Part shown: positions 49,631 through 56,204 of the stretch, piece by piece
How the letters are laid out: each line of letters starts with the position of its first letter
How positions within the stretch are numbered: the stretch's first letter is position 1
Origin: 73-13 sp035556075
GTDB taxonomy: Bacteria; Actinomycetota; Actinomycetes; Actinomycetales; Microbacteriaceae
Direction: 5' to 3'
DNA length: 64,000 nt
NCBI GenBank assembly: GCA_035556075.1
Contig: DATMFQ010000041.1
Location: 11,569 to 75,568 of the forward strand
The notes under the pieces: model-generated
Databases searched by the model: none
Told to the model about the DNA's origin: nothing
Seen by the model: only the letters and a program-made list of their open reading frames with translations
Program-made: the position numbers and the translations under genes

Positions 49631-50713
49631 GTGCCTGTGCTCGCCCTCGTCATCGCCAGTCTGTTGTGGGGCACCACGGGCACGGTCGCGAGCTTCCTAC
49701 CGCCGGAGTTCCCGCGCGTCGCGGTCGGGGCCGCGACGATGGGCATCGGCGGCGTCGTGCTCTTCCTCGTCAATCTGCGCCGCGCGGTCGCGGTGATCCG
49801 CGATCGTGTCGCCCGGCGGTGGCTGGCGCTCGGGCTCGTCGCCGTCATTGCGTATCCGCTGACGTTCTATCCCGCCATGGAGCTGGCCGGTGTCGCGATC
49901 GGCAATGTGCTGTCGATCGGCACGGGCCCCGTCTTCGCGGTCATCATCGAGTGGCTCATGGAGCGTCGGCGGCCGACCGGGGTATGGCTGATCTCAGCGG
50001 TCGTCGCCACCACCGGCATCGGCCTGCTCGCGGTCGGCGGCGAGGGGTCGTCGGCGGGCACCGGCGACCTGCTCCCCGGGATCGCACTCGGCCTCGTCGC
50101 CGGCATCGCCTACGCGGCCTCTGCGTACAGCGCTGGCCGCATCATGCGGCTCGGGCACGCCTCGCCGCCGGTCATGGGCGCCACCTTCGGGCTCGGCGCC
50201 ATCGTGCTCCTGCCGATCCTGTTCGTCACTGGTGACGTTCTGCTGAGCTCGCCGTCGTCGCTGGGGATCGTCGCCTACCTCGTGCTCGGTCCCACCCTCA
50301 TCGGCTACGTCCTGTTCGGCATCGGGGTGCGCGCGCTCGCCACCTCGACGGTACTGCTCATCACGATGCTCGAGCCGGTGGTCACGACGGTGCTGGCGGT
50401 GGTCGTCGTGGGCGAGCGCCTCACCGTGGTCGCTTGGCTCGGCATGGTCGGCATCCTGGTTGCGATCGCCTGCATCACCGTGGCGGCACTCGGGCGGTCG
50501 TGGCGCATGGCGTCGCGATCACGGGCCGACTCGGCGGCACCGGCCTCCCGCATTCGTCGACGAATAGACTGGCGCGATGGCCACGACCCTTCGCGACCTC
50601 CACATCGCCGCGACCGCACTGTGGCCGCTGGACGCAGTGGCGGACTGGGACGTCGTCGGGCTGACCGTCGGCGCGCCGAGCGACGCGGTGACGCGAGTGC
50701 TCCTCGCCGTTGA
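49631..50713 (+). CDS. EamA (DMT) family transporter, with odd C-terminal extension
   Basis: This is a drug/metabolite exporter with two EamA repeats and about ten transmembrane helices. The N-terminus is VPVLALVIASLLWGTTGTV. Repeat 1 ends near SIGTGPVFAVIIEWLMERRR and repeat 2 near TMLEPVVTTVLAVVVVGERL. The substrate is unknown. The conserved part ends near residue 292. After that the frame runs on for about 68 Arg-rich residues, and the last 45 overlap the nif3 gene in another frame. A TAG lies at 50565 in a different frame, so a small indel may have removed the normal stop. The GTG at 49631 fits the -10 box seven bases upstream. Confidence 0.82.
   Translation: MPVLALVIASLLWGTTGTVASFLPPEFPRVAVGAATMGIGGVVLFLVNLRRAVAVIRDRVARRWLALGLVAVIAYPLTFYPAMELAGVAIGNVLSIGTGPVFAVIIEWLMERRRPTGVWLISAVVATTGIGLLAVGGEGSSAGTGDLLPGIALGLVAGIAYAASAYSAGRIMRLGHASPPVMGATFGLGAIVLLPILFVTGDVLLSSPSSLGIVAYLVLGPTLIGYVLFGIGVRALATSTVLLITMLEPVVTTVLAVVVVGERLTVVAWLGMVGILVAIACITVAALGRSWRMASRSRADSAAPASRIRRRIDWRDGHDPSRPPHRRDRTVAAGRSGGLGRRRADRRRAERRGDASAPRR
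50565..50570 (+). promoter_or_regulatory. leaderless -10 box for nif3
   Basis: TAGACT is followed by six bases (GGCGCG) and the ATG at 50577. It lies inside the 3' extension of the EamA frame. Confidence 0.7.
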
Positions 50714-51413
50714 CCCCGTCGCGGCCACGGTCGACGAGGCGGTTGCGGGCGGCTACGACCTGCTCCTCACCCATCACCCGCTGCTGCTGCGCGGTGTGCA
50801 CACGCTCGCAGGCGACCGCGTCAAGGGTGCGCTCGTCACGAGACTCATCCGCGGCGGCTGTGCGCTCTACAGCGCGCACACGAATGCGGACTCCGTCGAC
50901 GCTGGTACGTCCGGGGTGCTCGCGGCTCGCCTCGGGCTGCGTGAGGCGCACCCCTTCGACCAGTTGGCCGGCGCACGCGATGATGCGGCCGGTGACCTCG
51001 GGATCGGCCGCGTCGGCGACCTCGCAGAGCCGACGACCCTCGGCCAGCTCGCGCGGCAGCTCGCGAGCATCCTGCCGTCGACGGCGGCCGGGGTCCTCGG
51101 CAGCGGCGACTTCGATCGGTCGGTGCGCCGGGTCGCGATCTGCGGCGGTGCCGGCGACGCCTACCTCGCGCACCCCGCCGTGCTCGGTGCCGACGTCTAC
51201 ATCACGGCGGACCTCAGGCACCACCCTGCGCAGGACGCGCGAGAGCAGGCGGCGCTCGACGGCGGCCCCGCGCTCATCGGGGTGTCGCACTGGGCGAGCG
51301 AGTGGGTGTGGCTCGACGCCGCAGCCGAGCAGCTGCGGGCGGCGCTGCCGAGCGTCGAGTTCGTCGTCAGCGAATTGCGGACGGATCCGTGGGATTTTAC
51401 GGTCGTGCAGTGA
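50577..51413 (+). CDS. Nif3-like dinuclear metal centre protein
   Basis: This is a Nif3/YbgI family (DUF34) protein with a dinuclear metal site. Metal-binding segments are LLLTHHPLLLRGV (near residue 63), YSAHTNADSVDAG (near 98) and, near the C-terminus, GVSHWASEWVWL. GGAGDAYL and DVYITADLRHH are also typical. The 278-residue length fits bacterial members without the central PII-like insert. Function is debated; GTP cyclohydrolase I type 2 is an old and unreliable name. The downstream zinc-ribbon relative and RNase HI follow the same conserved order as Rv2230c-Rv2228c. Confidence 0.92.
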   Translation: MATTLRDLHIAATALWPLDAVADWDVVGLTVGAPSDAVTRVLLAVDPVAATVDEAVAGGYDLLLTHHPLLLRGVHTLAGDRVKGALVTRLIRGGCALYSAHTNADSVDAGTSGVLAARLGLREAHPFDQLAGARDDAAGDLGIGRVGDLAEPTTLGQLARQLASILPSTAAGVLGSGDFDRSVRRVAICGGAGDAYLAHPAVLGADVYITADLRHHPAQDAREQAALDGGPALIGVSHWASEWVWLDAAAEQLRAALPSVEFVVSELRTDPWDFTVVQ

Positions 51414-51424
51414 GCGCCCGCGGT

Positions 51425-51429
51425 AAGGA
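51425..51429 (+). promoter_or_regulatory. ribosome-binding site before the coiled-coil protein
   Basis: AAGGA lies six bases before the ATG at 51436. Together with the 22-base gap to nif3 it supports translation from a polycistronic nif3 transcript. Confidence 0.6.
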
Positions 51430-51435
51430 TGTGGC

Positions 51436-52170
51436 ATGAAGGCGGCACCAGGCGACCAGGAGCTGCTGCTCGACTTGCAGCACCTCGACACGCGGCACGC
51501 GCAGGCGACGCGGCGAGAGGCGCAGCCGGCCGAGGCTGAGGCGGCCGCGGCGGCACGGGCGGAGCGCGATCGGGTGCGGGCCGATGCCGGCACCCTCCGC
51601 GACGCGCTTGAGGACGACGAGCTTGAGCTTCGCCGTGTCGAGTCGGACGTCGAACTCATCACCCAGCGGCTCGCGCACGATGAGGAGCGGATGCTCCGGG
51701 CCACGGATGCGAAGCAGGCCACCGCATTCGAGCACGAGGTCGCCTCGCTGCGGCGGCGGCGAGCTGACCTCGAGGAGGTCCAGCTCATCGTGATGGAGCG
51801 TGTCGAGGCGCACGAGGCCGCGGTGCGGGCGGTCGAGGCTGACCTTGCGGCGCGGGAGCGAGCGGTCGCCGAGGCGGAGCAGGCGGTCGCGACCGCCGTC
51901 GCGGCGCACGGCGCCGAGCGGGTCGAGATCGAGCAGGAACGGGCCGAGCTCGTGGGGCGACTCCCGGCCGACCTCGTCGCACTGTACGAGAAGCAGCGGG
52001 CCCGCTACGGCTTTGGCGCCTCGCGGCTGCGCCGGGGCGTCTCGGAGGCGTCCGGGGTCGCACTCCTCGCCGACGAGCTCCACACCGTCCGCTCGGCGGC
52101 GCCGGACGACGTCCTCATCTGTCCCTCGTCGAATGCGATCCTGGTGCGGACCGCGGAGTCGGGGCTGTGA
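51436..52170 (+). CDS. coiled-coil protein of the C4 zinc-ribbon (CdsZ-like) family lacking zinc ligands
   Basis: Position between nif3 and RNase HI and overall design identify this as the actinobacterial zf-RING_7/CdsZ-like protein. Residues 8 to about 180 are a long Ala/Glu/Arg coiled coil. The C-terminal module usually binds zinc through two CxxC pairs. Here the matching region reads SEASGVALLADELHTV and DDVLICPSSNAILVRT. Only Cys229 remains in the whole 244-residue protein, so the zinc site is lost although the fold-defining residues (AAPDDV, ILVRT) persist. The role is uncertain; relatives are thought to act in RNA or DNA metabolism. The stop overlaps the RNase HI start (GTGA). Confidence 0.82.
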   Translation: MKAAPGDQELLLDLQHLDTRHAQATRREAQPAEAEAAAAARAERDRVRADAGTLRDALEDDELELRRVESDVELITQRLAHDEERMLRATDAKQATAFEHEVASLRRRRADLEEVQLIVMERVEAHEAAVRAVEADLAARERAVAEAEQAVATAVAAHGAERVEIEQERAELVGRLPADLVALYEKQRARYGFGASRLRRGVSEASGVALLADELHTVRSAAPDDVLICPSSNAILVRTAESGL

Positions 52171-52586
52171 CCCGCGAGCTCATCATCGAGGCTGACGGTG
52201 GATCCCGGGGCAATCCGGGGCCATCCGGCAGCGGTGCGGTCGTCGTCGATGCCGCGACGGGCGAGGTGCTTGCCGAGATCGGCATCTGGGGCGGTGTCGC
52301 CTCGAACAACGTCGCGGAGTACCGCGGGATGATCGCGGGGGTCCGCCGCGCGCTCAGGATCGACCCCGACGCGGTGCTCACCGTCCGAATGGACTCGAAG
52401 CTCGTCGTCGAGCAGATGTCGGGCCGCTGGAAGATCAAGCACCCCGACATGGCGGAACTTGCCGCCGAGGCCCGGGAAGTGCTCACCGGGACGCCGGTGC
52501 GATTCGAGTGGGTCCCGCGGGAGCGCAACTCCCGCGCCGACCGCCTCGCGAACCTCGCGATGGACGCGGGCGCGGACCTCCCCTGA
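52167..52586 (+). CDS. rnhA: ribonuclease HI
   Basis: This RNase H removes RNA from RNA-DNA hybrids such as R-loops and primers. The carboxylate active site is intact, with Asp10 in IIEADGGSRGNPG, Glu51 in NVAEYRGM, Asp76 in VRMDSKLVVEQM and Asp125 in NSRADRLANLAM. It has 139 residues, without the cobalamin-phosphatase-like extension found in Rv2228c. The GTG start overlaps the previous stop by four bases. It lies directly upstream of the RNase P RNA gene. Confidence 0.94.
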   Translation: MTRELIIEADGGSRGNPGPSGSGAVVVDAATGEVLAEIGIWGGVASNNVAEYRGMIAGVRRALRIDPDAVLTVRMDSKLVVEQMSGRWKIKHPDMAELAAEAREVLTGTPVRFEWVPRERNSRADRLANLAMDAGADLP

Positions 52587-52642
52587 CCAGGGTGTTGTGC
52601 GACGTGAAGGAAGAACCGGCCGCTCACGCGCATAGCGCACGC

Positions 52643-52662
52643 GAAGGCGCCGAATCGCCTTC
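52643..52662 (+). terminator. hairpin between RNase HI and RNase P RNA
   Basis: GAAGGCG and CGCCTTC pair perfectly over a six-base loop (CCGAAT). There is no T-run afterwards. It may end or punctuate the nif3 operon before rnpB. Confidence 0.45.
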
Positions 52663-52689
52663 ACTTCGCACGGGTCGCGCCAGAGGCGG

Positions 52690-52695
52690 TACCGT
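52690..52695 (+). promoter_or_regulatory. -10 box for rnpB
   Basis: TACCGT lies about ten bases before the predicted 5' helix of the RNase P RNA, in agreement with a transcript start near 52702-52705. Confidence 0.5.
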
Positions 52696-52702
52696 TATCG
52701 CG

Positions 52703-53084
52703 GAACGGGTCGGCCAGGCGACCGCGTCGTCCGCGCAAGCGGGCGCCGAGGAACGTCCGGGCTCCGCAGAGCAGGGCGGTGGGTAACACCCACCCGGAGC
52801 AATCCGCGAGCAGAGCGCAACAGAGAGTAGACCGCCCGTCGGGCAACCGGCGGGTAAGGGTGAAACGGTGGGGTAAGAGCCCACCAGTGGACCGGGTGAC
52901 CGGTCCAGCTGGGCAAGCCTCGCCCGGAGCAAGACCAGACAGGGGACGATGACGCGGCTCGCCGAGTCCCCGGGTAGGTCGCTGGAGCCGGATGGCAACA
53001 TCCGGCCGAGATGGATGGTCGCCTCACCGGTCCGGTGCACACCGGATCGGTCAGACAGAACCCGGCGTATCGGCCGGCCCGTTC
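52703..53084 (+). ncRNA. rnpB: RNase P RNA, bacterial class A
   Basis: This is the catalytic RNA of RNase P, which trims tRNA 5' ends. The universally conserved parts are seen in order: GAGGAACGTCCGGGCT near 52748, GAGAGTAGACCGCCC near 52822, GGTAAGGGTGAAACGGTG followed by the GGGTAAGAGCCCACC hairpin near 52870, and CAGACAGAACCCGGCGTAT near 53051. The ends pair as helix P1, with CGGGTCGGCC at 52706-52715 and GGCCGGCCCG at 53072-53081. The exact ends are uncertain by a few bases. Open frames across it on both strands are shadows. It converges with ppgK. Confidence 0.95.
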
Positions 53085-53097
53085 CCTGTCTCGCGGC

Positions 53098-53871
53098 TCA
53101 GCCGCGCGCCGACCGCGTGACCGCGCTGTCGGCGGCCAGTGCCGCCGCGCCGAGGATCCCTGCGTTGTTGCGGTGCACGGCCGTCAGGATCGGCGCTTGC
53201 AGGTCGAGCAGCGGGAGGAACTCCTCCGACTCCTTCGAGATACCGCCGCCGACCACGAAGAGGTCCGGGGAGAAGACCCGCTCGAGATGGGTGTAGAAGC
53301 GCTGCAGGCGAGTCGCCCACTCCTCCCAGCTCAGGCCCTCGCGCGTCTTCGCCGACGACGCGGCGCGCGCTTCGGCGATCTCGCCGTCGAGCTCCAGGTG
53401 GCCGAACTCGGTGTTGGGCACGAGGACCCCGTTATAGATGAATGCGCTCCCAATCCCGGTGCCGAGCGTCGTCATAATGACGAGGCCGTCGACATCCTTC
53501 GCGGCACCGAACCGGAGCTCGGCGTGGCCCGCGGCATCGGCGTCGTTGAGGAAGAACACGTCGCGGCCGAGGGCGTCCTCGAATCGGGCCTCCGCGTCGT
53601 AGTCGATCCAGTGTGCCGAGATGTTGCCTGCCGACAGCGTGCGGCCGTGCTTGACAATCGTTGGGAAGGCGATGCCGACGGGGAGGTCCGGTGCGTCCGC
53701 GCCCGGGATGCGGTCGAGGAGTTCGAGCACGGTCGCGATGATCGGTTCGGGCTCGCCCCCGGCGGGGGTGCGGAGCTTCTCGCGCGGTGTGGTGAGCTCC
53801 CCCGCGGCGGAGTCGACGATTGCACCCTTGATGCCGGTGCCGCCGATGTCGATGCCGAGTGCGGTGCCCAC
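53098..53871 (-). CDS. ppgK: polyphosphate glucokinase
   Basis: PpgK is a ROK-family kinase that phosphorylates glucose, using inorganic polyphosphate (and usually ATP) as donor. The N-terminal phosphate motif is GIDIGGTGIKGAIVD. FPTIVKHGRTLSAGNI, DADAAGHAE and the TTLGTGIGSAFIYNG block match actinobacterial PpgK proteins, and GHLELDGE and VVGGGISK follow. It has 257 residues. The GTG at 53871 has TAGAGT six bases upstream; the first three bases of that box are the TAG stop of map. It may be read from its own leaderless promoter or with map. Confidence 0.94.
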   Translation of the reverse strand: MGTALGIDIGGTGIKGAIVDSAAGELTTPREKLRTPAGGEPEPIIATVLELLDRIPGADAPDLPVGIAFPTIVKHGRTLSAGNISAHWIDYDAEARFEDALGRDVFFLNDADAAGHAELRFGAAKDVDGLVIMTTLGTGIGSAFIYNGVLVPNTEFGHLELDGEIAEARAASSAKTREGLSWEEWATRLQRFYTHLERVFSPDLFVVGGGISKESEEFLPLLDLQAPILTAVHRNNAGILGAAALAADSAVTRSARG

Positions 53872-53877
53872 GATTCG

Positions 53878-53883
53878 ACTCTA
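53878..53883 (-). promoter_or_regulatory. leaderless -10 box for ppgK, sharing the map stop codon
   Basis: The minus strand reads TAGAGT, then six bases (CGAATC), then GTG. The TAG of the box is the stop codon of map. Confidence 0.65.
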
Positions 53884-54765
53884 AGCCAGCGTCAGGATCT
53901 CCGCGCCGGACTCGGTGACGACGATGGTGTGCTCGAACTGGGCGGTGCGACGCCGATCGCGCGTGACGACCGTCCAGCCGTCGTCCCATTCATCCCACGC
54001 GATCGTGCCGGGCTCCTCGGGGGTTCCGATCGTGAGCATGGGCTCGATCGTGAAGACCATGCCGGGCACGAGTTCCTTGTCGTGCAGCGGCGCGGCGTCG
54101 TAGTGCGGCACGATGAGCCCGGTGTGGAATGCCCGACCGACGCCGTGGCCGGTGAACTCCCGGATGACCCCGTAGCCGAATCGTTTCGCATACGACTCGA
54201 TCGCGCGGCCGATCAGGTTGATCTGGCGACCGGGCGCGACGACCTTGATGCCGCGGTGCATCGCCTCCTCGGTGCGGGTGACGAGGTCCATGGTGTCCTG
54301 GTCGGCGTCGCCGACGATGAAGGTGCGGTTAAGGTCGCCGTGCATGCCCTCGCGGTACGCCGTGATGTCGACGTTGATGAGGTCGCCGTCCCGCAGCACC
54401 GTGTCGTCGGGGATGCCGTGGCAGACGACCTCGTTGAGGCTCGTGCAGCAGCTTTTCGGGTAGCCGCGATACCCGAGGGTGGAGGGGTACGCGTCGTTGG
54501 CCACGAGGAATTCGTGTGCCACCCGATCGAGTTCCTCGGTCGTCACGCCGGGACGAATCGCTTCGCCGACTCGCTCGATCGCCTGCGCCGCGATCCGCCC
54601 GGAGCGCCGGATTCGCTCGATCTCCTCCGCGGTGTACACGTCGCCGCCGGTGTAGGCCGCAGGTGCGGGTCGGCCGGCATATTCCGGTCGAGGAATGCGT
54701 GGCGGCACGGCGCGCTGCGGTGAGACGACGCCGGGAATGAGGTGACCTTCATCGTCCCAGGGCAT
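53881..54765 (-). CDS. map: methionine aminopeptidase with N-terminal extension
   Basis: This enzyme removes the initiator methionine after deformylation. It is type I with the actinobacterial N-terminal extension of about 40 residues (VVSPQRAVPPRIPRPEYAG), seen in the MapB class. The five metal ligands are visible in LINVDITAY, GMHGDLNRTF, EFTGHGVGRAFH, FTIEPML and QFEHTIVVTE. It has 294 residues. The ATG at 54765 has TAGGCT six bases upstream, and that box touches the start codon of the divergent 65-residue gene. It works downstream of the deformylases at 5409 and 45529. Confidence 0.95.
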   Translation of the reverse strand: MPWDDEGHLIPGVVSPQRAVPPRIPRPEYAGRPAPAAYTGGDVYTAEEIERIRRSGRIAAQAIERVGEAIRPGVTTEELDRVAHEFLVANDAYPSTLGYRGYPKSCCTSLNEVVCHGIPDDTVLRDGDLINVDITAYREGMHGDLNRTFIVGDADQDTMDLVTRTEEAMHRGIKVVAPGRQINLIGRAIESYAKRFGYGVIREFTGHGVGRAFHTGLIVPHYDAAPLHDKELVPGMVFTIEPMLTIGTPEEPGTIAWDEWDDGWTVVTRDRRRTAQFEHTIVVTESGAEILTLA

Positions 54766-54777
54766 ACCATCAGCCTA
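54765..54777. promoter_or_regulatory. interlocked divergent leaderless promoters
   Basis: Only 11 bases separate the start codons of map (minus, 54765) and the 65-residue gene (plus, 54777). The plus -10 box TACCAT is at 54765-54770 and the minus -10 box TAGGCT at 54777-54772. Each has a six-base spacer, and each box begins on the first base of the other gene's start codon. Both promoters cannot be occupied at once. Confidence 0.75.
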
Positions 54778-54974
54778 TGACTGACCGTACTGAGCGCCCT
54801 GACGAATGGTGGTTCAACGAGCGAACCGGTGAGGTCGAGCACGGCCCCTGGTCGCTGGGCACGGACCGGCTCGGTCCCTTCCCGTCGCGGGAGAAAGCCG
54901 AGCGCGCGCACGAGGCGATCGCCGAGCGCGCGCGCCGCTGGGCCGAGGAGGATGCGGCCGAGGAGGGCCGCTAG
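54777..54974 (+). CDS. small conserved-type protein of unknown function, next to map
   Basis: This 65-residue acidic protein has a Trp-rich N-terminal block (DEWWFNERTGEVEHGPWSLG) and a charged C-terminal helix (REKAERAHEAIAERARRWAEE). The block looks like a compact beta unit seen in small actinobacterial proteins that are sometimes annotated as SPOR-like, but I do not recognise a proven function. It is a real gene rather than chance: it has a TANNNT box at six bases, a strong codon bias and a clean stop. Its TAG stop shares the CTAG tetranucleotide with the TAG stop of the convergent DUF4190 gene. Confidence 0.75.
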   Translation: MTDRTERPDEWWFNERTGEVEHGPWSLGTDRLGPFPSREKAERAHEAIAERARRWAEEDAAEEGR

Positions 54975-55345
54975 CCGAAGCGCCGGGGCAGGCCGCCCAT
55001 CGCCATGTCGCCGAGGCCCGCGAAGATGGCGCTCATGGCGATGCCCCAGAACGTCATGAAGAGGATGACGCCGATGACGAACAGGCCGACCATCACGTAG
55101 CCGGCGACCAGCCCGACCATGGCGAAGGTGCGGCCACTCGGCTCCTTGCTGAGCCCGATGTGGCCGAGCACGATCGCGGCGATCGACGGCAGGCCGGGGC
55201 TGATGATGCCGACGAGGCCGAGGGTGAACGAGACGATGCTGAGGTAGTGCGGGCCGGTGGCCGCGGGAGCCGGTGTGTCGACGGTTTGGTCGATCGCCGG
55301 CTCAGTTGGCGCGGTCGCCTCGTCGGCGGTGTGGGGGTCGGTCAT
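54971..55345 (-). CDS. DUF4190-type two-helix membrane protein
   Basis: This 124-residue protein has an acidic, Thr/Pro/Ala-rich N-terminus of about 45 residues. Two hydrophobic segments follow. The first (about 48-66) contains LSIVSFTLGLVGIISPGLPS, and the second includes a long stretch from about residue 84 to 115. The AAIVLGHIGLSK turn between them is the DUF4190 hallmark. Function is unknown. The ATG at 55345 is preferred, with AGGGA upstream; the frame is open further but only within panB. It lies ten bases after panB on the same strand and is probably co-transcribed with it. Confidence 0.8.
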   Translation of the reverse strand: MTDPHTADEATAPTEPAIDQTVDTPAPAATGPHYLSIVSFTLGLVGIISPGLPSIAAIVLGHIGLSKEPSGRTFAMVGLVAGYVMVGLFVIGVILFMTFWGIAMSAIFAGLGDMAMGGLPRRFG

Positions 55346-55355
55346 CGCGGGGTCC

Positions 55356-56180
55356 CTACTGCTCGTCGTATTCGTGCTCGGCCGCAGGATAGCTGCCCGA
55401 CATGACGTCTTCGCGATACGCCTGTGCGGCACTGCGCAGGGTGCCGCGAAGGTTGGCGTACTGCTTGACGAACTTCGGGACCCGCCCGCCCCCAAGTCCC
55501 GCCCAGTCGGTCCAGACCAGGATCTGGCCGTCGCAGTGCGGGCCCGCGCCGATGCCGATCGTTGGGATCGTGAGCGCCTCGGTCACCCGCCGGGCGATCT
55601 CGGAGGGGGTCATCTCGATGACGACCGCGAATGCGCCCGCTGATTCGACCGCGTGCGCCTCCGCGAGGAGTTGCTCCGCCGCCTCGCCGCGCCCCTGCAC
55701 GACGTGCCCGCCGAGCCCGTGCTCGGACTGCGGGGTGAAGCCGATGTGGCCCATGACGGGGATACCCGCCGTGACAAGGCGCTTGATCTGCTCGGCCGAG
55801 CGGACGCCGCCCTCGAGCTTGACCGCGTGCGCACCCGTCTCCTTCATGAAGCGCACGGCGGTCGCCAGTGCCTGGTCGGGGCCGGATTCATAGCTGCCGA
55901 ATGGCAGGTCGGCGACGACGAATGCACGGCGTGTCGCGCTCGCTACGGCGCGCGTCAGCGGGATGAGCTCATCGACCGTGACGGGCAGCGTCGTGTCGTA
56001 GCCGAGGACGGTGTTGCCCGCGGAGTCGCCGACGAGGAGCACGTCGATGCCGGCCTCGTCGAAGATCTGCGCGGTCTGGACGTCGTAGCTCGTCAGCGCG
56101 GTGATCTTGATGCCATCGGCCTTGGCCTGGAGGAAGTGTCGGGTGCGGACGCGCTTCGGCGTCTCGCTCACATCAGCCAT
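55356..56180 (-). CDS. panB: 3-methyl-2-oxobutanoate hydroxymethyltransferase
   Basis: PanB makes ketopantoate, the first committed step to pantothenate and CoA. Family blocks are KITALTSYDVQTAQIFDEAG, LLVGDSAGNTVLGYDTTLPV, DLPFGSYESG, VKLEGGVRSAEQI, MGHIGFTPQS, VVIEMTPSEIA and TIGIGAGPHCDGQILVWTD. It has 274 residues. The ATG at 56180 has TAGGCT six bases upstream, so it is probably leaderless. No panC or panD gene is in the window. Its relative order with glnA/glnE matches Mycobacterium. Confidence 0.96.
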   Translation of the reverse strand: MADVSETPKRVRTRHFLQAKADGIKITALTSYDVQTAQIFDEAGIDVLLVGDSAGNTVLGYDTTLPVTVDELIPLTRAVASATRRAFVVADLPFGSYESGPDQALATAVRFMKETGAHAVKLEGGVRSAEQIKRLVTAGIPVMGHIGFTPQSEHGLGGHVVQGRGEAAEQLLAEAHAVESAGAFAVVIEMTPSEIARRVTEALTIPTIGIGAGPHCDGQILVWTDWAGLGGGRVPKFVKQYANLRGTLRSAAQAYREDVMSGSYPAAEHEYDEQ

Positions 56181-56186
56181 GGCCTC

Positions 56187-56192
56187 AGCCTA
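56187..56192 (-). promoter_or_regulatory. leaderless -10 box for panB
   Basis: The minus strand reads TAGGCT, then six bases (GAGGCC), then ATG. Confidence 0.7.
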
Positions 56193-56204
56193 GACCCCGG
56201 GGGT

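Noticed and set aside
52508..53040. Protein-coding frames across 52.5-53.0 kb on both strands
   Set aside because: This is RNase P RNA with conserved RNA motifs; the frames are composition artefacts of GC-rich DNA.
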